Assembly (NCBI GenBank): GCA_938006875.1 | Contig: CALLMJ010000117.1 | Span: 1-43,751, forward strand | Length of the DNA stretch: 43,751 bases | Direction of reading: 5' to 3' | Origin: an uncultured Bacteroidia bacterium | GTDB taxonomy: Bacteria; Bacteroidota; Bacteroidia; J057; CALLMJ01 | In this document: in pieces, positions 39,016 through 43,751 of the stretch | Position numbering within the stretch: the first letter of the stretch is position 1 | How the letters are laid out: each line of letters begins with the position of its first letter | Made by a program: the position numbers and the translations under genes | The notes under the pieces: generated by a model | The model's input: the letters and a program-made list of their open reading frames with translations, nothing else | The model's database searches: none | What the model was told of the DNA's origin: nothing

Positions 39016-39438
39016 ATGGCATTTTTTTCTAGTCCCAAAAAAGAAGATAAACCTCAAATTCAAGAATCTATTTTAAGCATCATTGCATCAGGAATGCAAA
39101 TTTTAGGGGATTTAATTATTGATGGTGATATAAGAATTGAAGGAATTATTAAAGGAAACGTTTATTGTAAATCCCGTTTAGTGATAGGTCCACAAGGAAA
39201 AATCGTTGGTAAAGTGGATACAGAAAATGCAACTATTTCAGGCATAATTGAAGGTATTTTAATTGTTAGAGATACCCTTCAATTAACAGAAACCGCAAAT
39301 ATTCATGGTGATATTATTACTGACAAAATGACGGTTCAAGCAGGTGCTGTTTTTAGTGGAAGTTGCACTATGGGACAAGAAGCACAAGAACTTATACAAA
39401 AAAATTATCCGAAAGATAATATTCCTAAAGAATTTTAA
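39016..39438 (+). CDS. bactofilin (polymer-forming cytoskeletal protein)
   Basis: SIIASGMQILGDLIIDGDIRIEGIIKGNVYCKSRLVIGPQGKIVGKVDTENATISGIIEGILIVRDTLQLTETANIHGDI. Confidence 0.94.
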   Translation: MAFFSSPKKEDKPQIQESILSIIASGMQILGDLIIDGDIRIEGIIKGNVYCKSRLVIGPQGKIVGKVDTENATISGIIEGILIVRDTLQLTETANIHGDIITDKMTVQAGAVFSGSCTMGQEAQELIQKNYPKDNIPKEF

Positions 39439-39442
39439 ATGA

Positions 39443-39628
39443 ATGAAAAATTCTTATTTTAAATACTCTGCATTAGGAATGCAAATGGTTGTTACTATCG
39501 GTCTATTTGTTTTTCTGGGTAGATGGTTAGATAAACTTTTAGGATTTGAAAAACCTTGGTTTACTCTATGCTTGGCTTTAGTTGCATCCTTAGGAATGAT
39601 TGTTTTATTGATAAAAAAAGTTAAATGA
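39443..39628 (+). CDS. AtpZ/AtpI family protein
   Basis: 61 aa, two TM helices: YSALGMQMVVTIGLFVFLGRWLDKLLGFEKPWFTLCLALVASLGMIVLLIKKVK. Confidence 0.82.
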   Translation: MKNSYFKYSALGMQMVVTIGLFVFLGRWLDKLLGFEKPWFTLCLALVASLGMIVLLIKKVK

Positions 39629-39644
39629 GATTTTTAAAAAATTT

Positions 39645-39852
39645 TATTAGAGTTTATGAACAGTTAATTAAAAATTGATTTATCAGTTGATTATTAGCGA
39701 TTAATAAGTTAATTTAAAACATTAAGTATTTGCGGTTGTTAAGTAGTGAGCGGTGCGAATGTACCGAAACGACCGATTTTCACCGAAACATGGTCATTTC
39801 GGTACGGCTACGCCTTCTCAATGACCTTCGGTACGGCTACGCCTACTCAATG
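39645..39852. repeat. interspersed repeat family B, copy B2 (inverted relative to B1)
   Basis: AT-rich tail gagtttatgaacagttaattaaaaattg...cgattaataagttaatttaaaacatta, palindromic core gtaccgaaacgacc...ggtcatttcggtac, then two ~29-bp units ggtacggctacgcc(t)actcaatga. Confidence 0.88.
39761..39804. repeat. inverted-repeat core of repeat B2
   Basis: GTACCGAAACGACC (39761..39774) pairs with GGTCATTTCGGTAC (39791..39804), one mismatch/wobble. Confidence 0.85.
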
Positions 39853-39904
39853 ATACTCATCATATCAAGAGAAATTTTTTCTTTTCATGAACTGAATTAT
39901 GCAC

Positions 39905-39912
39905 TAACTTTG
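39905..39912 (+). promoter_or_regulatory. -7 promoter box
   Basis: TAACTTTG, 15 nt before ATG 39928, downstream of repeat B2. Confidence 0.5.
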
Positions 39913-39927
39913 TATTTATATTTAATT

Positions 39928-40395
39928 ATGTCTTCTCAAATTATAGTAAATGAAAATCCACCGATTGTAAAGTGGAAAGAAAAAATGAGTATTTTGATGG
40001 TTACTTTCATAATGGTGGGAATTTGGTTGATTTCTATCCCTATTGTGGGGTATTTTAATGGTAAAATTCCATTAAATGACTTTGTACAAATATTTTTTTC
40101 TATAAATATTTTTTTGCTGGGTTCATTGCTAACTTATATCGGGATGAGTTCTGCATTTACTACTCTTTATTTTAAAAATCAGAGTTTAATTGTAGAAAGA
40201 CAAATCGGTTTTTTTCGTTTTTATAAAAAGTATGATTTATCCAATAATTCTTTAATAAAAATTGAAAGCGAGGAAGATGAAGATGGCATTACTTGGTATC
40301 ATTTGGTAAAAATTCAAAATGATACCAAAACTTATATTCTCAAAAATTTAGATACAAAATATTACGAAGCTATAAAAAACTTAATTCATTCATGA
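39928..40395 (+). CDS. hypothetical membrane protein
   Basis: Two TM helices; start moved from 39730 to ATG 39928 (MSSQIIVNENPP...) because the upstream extension reads through repeat B2 and a -7 box lies between. Confidence 0.75.
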   Translation: MSSQIIVNENPPIVKWKEKMSILMVTFIMVGIWLISIPIVGYFNGKIPLNDFVQIFFSINIFLLGSLLTYIGMSSAFTTLYFKNQSLIVERQIGFFRFYKKYDLSNNSLIKIESEEDEDGITWYHLVKIQNDTKTYILKNLDTKYYEAIKNLIHS

Positions 40396-41774
40396 ATCAT
40401 TTAGAAGATTTTTATCAACTAGTTCATAAATACAACGTTCAGGGACCCCGATATACTAGTTATCCTACTGTTCCATTTTGGGACGAAAAAAATTTTACTC
40501 AACAACAGTATTTACAAACTTTAATCAGAACCTTTCAAGAAAGCAACTCTAAACAAGGAATAAGTATTTATATTCATTTACCATTTTGTGAATCGTTATG
40601 CACTTTTTGTGGTTGTAATAAAAGGATTACCAAAAATCATGGTGTAGAAGAACCTTATATTGAACTTTTAAAAAAAGAATGGAACTTATATTTAGAGTTA
40701 TTTTCTGAAAAACCCGTAATTAAAGAGATACATTTAGGAGGTGGTACTCCAACTTTTTTTTCATCTAAAAATTTAGAAAATTTCATTTTACATATATTTA
40801 AAACTAGTAAACTTTCTGATGAACCTGAATTGGGTTTTGAAGCGCATCCTAATAATACAACCATAGAACATTTAAAAGTTTTATATGATTTAGGTTTTCG
40901 TAGATTAAGCATGGGAGTTCAAGATTATGACCCGATTGTGCAAGAAGCAATTCATCGAATTCAACCTTTTGAAAATGTAAAAATATTAACGGAGTTAAGC
41001 CGTGAAATAGGCTATACTTCTGTAAGCCATGATTTAGTTTTTGGATTACCCAAACAAAAATTAGAAGGAATAAAAGATACCGTATTAAAAACTATTGAGT
41101 TAAATCCTGATAGATTAGCTTTTTATAGCTATGCCCATGTACCTTGGATTGATGGTATAATAGGACAAAGAGGTTTTTCTGAGGAGGATATACCCTCAGG
41201 ATATGAAAAAAGAATTTTATATGAAACCGGTAGAAAGTTATTTGAAGAAGCGGGATATATAGAAATTGGAATGGATCATTTTGCGAAACCTCATGATTCT
41301 CTTTATCAAGCAGTTATAAATAAAACTTTACATAGAAATTTTATGGGTTATACCATTGGTTTTTCTCAATTGATGATTGGTCTTGGCGTATCCTCTATTG
41401 GTGATACATGGTTGGGTTTTGGTCAAAATTTTAAAACTTTAGAGCAATATGAAGCGAGTCTTCAAAAAAATGAATTACCCATTTTTAGAGGTCATTTGTT
41501 ATCAGAAAAAGATTTAATCATAAGGCAACATATTTTAAATATTATGTGCCGTTGGGAAACTCACTGGGATCAAACTGAAACTTATTTTCCTGAAATTCCA
41601 CAAGTTTTACAAGAACTAAAAGAAGCAGAAAAAGATGGTTTAGTCAAAATTTTTAATAACTATTTAAAAGTTACAGAATTAGGAAAAGCGTTTGTAAGAA
41701 ATATATCTATGGCATTCGACTTACATTTAAAAGAAAAGCAACCACAAACCAAAATATTTTCCATGACTGTCTAA
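40392..41774 (+). CDS. hemN: oxygen-independent coproporphyrinogen III oxidase
   Basis: GPRYTSYPTVPFWDE, radical-SAM HLPFCESLCTFCGCNKRIT, LGGGTPTFFS, FYSYAHVPWIDG, NFMGYTIG. Confidence 0.95.
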   Translation: MNHLEDFYQLVHKYNVQGPRYTSYPTVPFWDEKNFTQQQYLQTLIRTFQESNSKQGISIYIHLPFCESLCTFCGCNKRITKNHGVEEPYIELLKKEWNLYLELFSEKPVIKEIHLGGGTPTFFSSKNLENFILHIFKTSKLSDEPELGFEAHPNNTTIEHLKVLYDLGFRRLSMGVQDYDPIVQEAIHRIQPFENVKILTELSREIGYTSVSHDLVFGLPKQKLEGIKDTVLKTIELNPDRLAFYSYAHVPWIDGIIGQRGFSEEDIPSGYEKRILYETGRKLFEEAGYIEIGMDHFAKPHDSLYQAVINKTLHRNFMGYTIGFSQLMIGLGVSSIGDTWLGFGQNFKTLEQYEASLQKNELPIFRGHLLSEKDLIIRQHILNIMCRWETHWDQTETYFPEIPQVLQELKEAEKDGLVKIFNNYLKVTELGKAFVRNISMAFDLHLKEKQPQTKIFSMTV

Positions 41775-41860
41775 AAAAATTTAAGAAATTTATTAACAAT
41801 TGGTGAAGTTATCAAAAATTGATATAAATTTGAACCGTTCCACAAAATTTAATTTCCTCT

Positions 41861-42736
41861 ATGATTGTATTAGGAAAGTCTTCTCGGTTTAATGCCGATT
41901 TTGTTAGCCCTTTATTTGACCCTAAATATTTTTCTGTATATAGGGTAGTCCTGAACTTAAACGAAAAATCGTTTCTGCTTTCTATTTTTAATACCAATGG
42001 TGAAATTTTACTTATCAAAACATTTTTAAACATTAATCAATATGAAATTGCTGACTTTTTAGGGAAAATTTGTTTTGAAGATGAACTTCTTAAAAATAAA
42101 TTTGCTTCTTGGGAAATTATCCTAAATTCAAAAAAATGGATGTTGGTTCCCTCTGAATTTTTACCTGATGGCTCAGAACAAGCTTATTTAGAACAATTAT
42201 TTAGAATAGGTTCCAATGAAGTTTGTTTAAGAAATATGATTAAACCACTAAGTTTGAATATTATCTATACTATTGATTCAGAACTTCAAAAAAAAGCACA
42301 ATATTATTTCCCAGATGTTGATATAAGACATTCCATTGCTAGCTCTATTTTGCATTACTATAAATCCGCTACCTTTCAACCTACAGGTTATTTTGCTGCT
42401 TTAGAAATTTATGAAAATAGTTTTAATTATGTTGTTTTTAATGCTGGTAATTTATTATATGCTAATCAACTACAATTTGATACCCCTGATGATTTTCTTT
42501 ACAACATCATTTTAATCAATAACGCTCTATCCATCAATGAAAAAAATCTTGAAATTATTATGACAGGTATCAATAACCAATTTAATGAACTCAAATTAAT
42601 TATTCAAGAGCATTATCCCCTTTATAGAGAAATTCCTAATATATATGCACCTCAAATTGCATTAGAACAGCAAGGTTTTAAATTATCCCAATATGCTCCC
42701 TTGATTTTTCATTATCTGGAAAACAATAAAAAATAA
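41861..42736 (+). CDS. DUF3822 family protein
   Basis: Length, divergent ASKHA-like character (SILHYYKSATFQPTGYFAALEIYENSFNYVVFNAGNLLYANQ) and position directly before rsmD as typical for this Bacteroidota family. Confidence 0.75.
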   Translation: MIVLGKSSRFNADFVSPLFDPKYFSVYRVVLNLNEKSFLLSIFNTNGEILLIKTFLNINQYEIADFLGKICFEDELLKNKFASWEIILNSKKWMLVPSEFLPDGSEQAYLEQLFRIGSNEVCLRNMIKPLSLNIIYTIDSELQKKAQYYFPDVDIRHSIASSILHYYKSATFQPTGYFAALEIYENSFNYVVFNAGNLLYANQLQFDTPDDFLYNIILINNALSINEKNLEIIMTGINNQFNELKLIIQEHYPLYREIPNIYAPQIALEQQGFKLSQYAPLIFHYLENNKK

Positions 42737-42738
42737 TT

Positions 42739-43269
42739 GTGAAAATTCTTTCTGGAAAATTTAAGGGCAAAAGTATTCCATTTGATAACAATTTACCTTC
42801 TAAACCTACTAAAAATATAGCAAAAGAAGCAATTTTCAATTATTTAAATTCTGAAGGTAACTGGTCAGATATTATTTTTTTAGATTTATTTGCAGGAACT
42901 GGTAACATAGGTTTAGAAGCTATAAGCAGAGGTTCAAAATGGGTTTATTTTGTAGATAATTCTAAAAAATGCCAAAAATTTATTCAGCAAATTCTTAAAG
43001 ATTGGAATATTGAAAACGCCAACTTCCTTTTACAAGATTACCAAGATTTTATTAAAAAAAATTCAGTTTTATTTGATGTTATTTTTTTAGATCCACCCTA
43101 TCAGAAAGTACCATTACATATTTTGATACCCAGTTTCTATGAATTTTTAAAACCCAATGGTATCATGATTTTAGAACATCTTTCCTCAGACTCTTTCCAT
43201 AATTTTAAAGGTTTTCAAGAAAAAAAAGTTTATGGATTATCTGCATTTTCTATTTTCAAAAAAATATAA
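42739..43269 (+). CDS. rsmD: 16S rRNA (guanine966-N2)-methyltransferase RsmD
   Basis: MKILSGKFKGKSIPF, RPT-like KPTKNIAKEAIFNYL, FLDLFAGTGNIGLEAISRGSKWVYFVDNS, VIFLDPPYQK; GTG start. Confidence 0.93.
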   Translation: MKILSGKFKGKSIPFDNNLPSKPTKNIAKEAIFNYLNSEGNWSDIIFLDLFAGTGNIGLEAISRGSKWVYFVDNSKKCQKFIQQILKDWNIENANFLLQDYQDFIKKNSVLFDVIFLDPPYQKVPLHILIPSFYEFLKPNGIMILEHLSSDSFHNFKGFQEKKVYGLSAFSIFKKI

Positions 43270-43428
43270 ATCAGTATAAAAGACCGTCTGACACGCTCGT
43301 ATAAGCCATAAAAAATTAAACCACCCCCAACACAGAAGCCAAATCAAGGTCTAACTCAAAAAAGTCAAAATCCCAATCTTTTTTTTTATTTATTTTGCAT
43401 TAAAAATTTCAACAGTACTGAAAAGACA

Positions 43429-43751
43429 ATGAAAGAAAACAAATTTAAAACTGGCTCTGAATGGCGCTTATGGGATTTACACGTTCATACCCCATTTTCT
43501 CATTTGTCAAACGGATTTAAAAATGATTGGGATAACTATGTTAAGGAACTCTTCAAAAGAGCTATCGAAAACAATGTTTCTGCGTTTGGTATAACCGACT
43601 ACTTTACTATAATTAAGCTTTACAGGCAGGTTATCATCGTAACACACAATGCAAACATTGTTGTAAACGCAGATGCCGAGCAGGTTATCGTTGCGGAAAA
43701 TAATGAAGAAAGATTGTCGTATAGAAGCGGCTCATTAGAAAATCCAGATAT
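43429..43751 (+). pseudogene. Internally deleted TrlF-like PHP/AAA ATPase (N-terminal PHP start fused in frame to C-terminal ATPase segment); runs off window
   Basis: Translation MKENKFKTGSEWRLWDLHVHTPFSHLSNGFKNDWDNYVKELFKRAIENNVSAFGITDYFTI (PHP start) followed immediately by IKLYRQVIIVTHNANIVVNADAEQVIVAENNEERLSYRSGSLENPD (ATPase H-loop/C-terminal region). Not in the supplied ORF track because it is open at the edge. Confidence 0.7.

Noticed and set aside
39730-39927. N-terminal 66 residues of the 221-aa ORF
   Set aside because: They are translated from repeat B2 and the promoter region; ATG 39928 with upstream TAACTTTG is the better start.

Overview
This is an AT-rich Bacteroidota-type (Cytophagales-like) chromosomal window. 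The lineage is inferred from TAnnTTTG -7 promoter boxes, T9SS C-terminal sorting domains, a short primary sigma factor, a bactofilin next to AtpZ/AtpI, and DUF3822 next to rsmD. Most of it is housekeeping: rsmB, folC, a geranylgeranyl-reductase-like FAD enzyme, glpD plus an FtsE-type ATPase, rpoD, rplU-rpmA, metF, meaB, hemB, ppk1, a TonB-dependent receptor, lepA, lptD, alkB-rlmE, a bactofilin, hemN and rsmD, with several secreted T9SS proteins. I did not find a complete, convincing novel multi-gene system. The signals most worth a second look are: (i) a right-edge ORF (43429..) that joins the start of a TrlF-like PHP domain directly to the end of an AAA-type ATPase, as if a large defence-type gene had collapsed; (ii) a ~2 kb DUF389 segment flanked by direct repeats of the 3' end of folC; (iii) a ~210-230 bp interspersed element present as two inverted copies ~33 kb apart; (iv) a second GC-rich repeat family, one copy of which is translated into the N-terminus of the LptD ORF. 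All calls come from reading sequence and translations; no database search was run.
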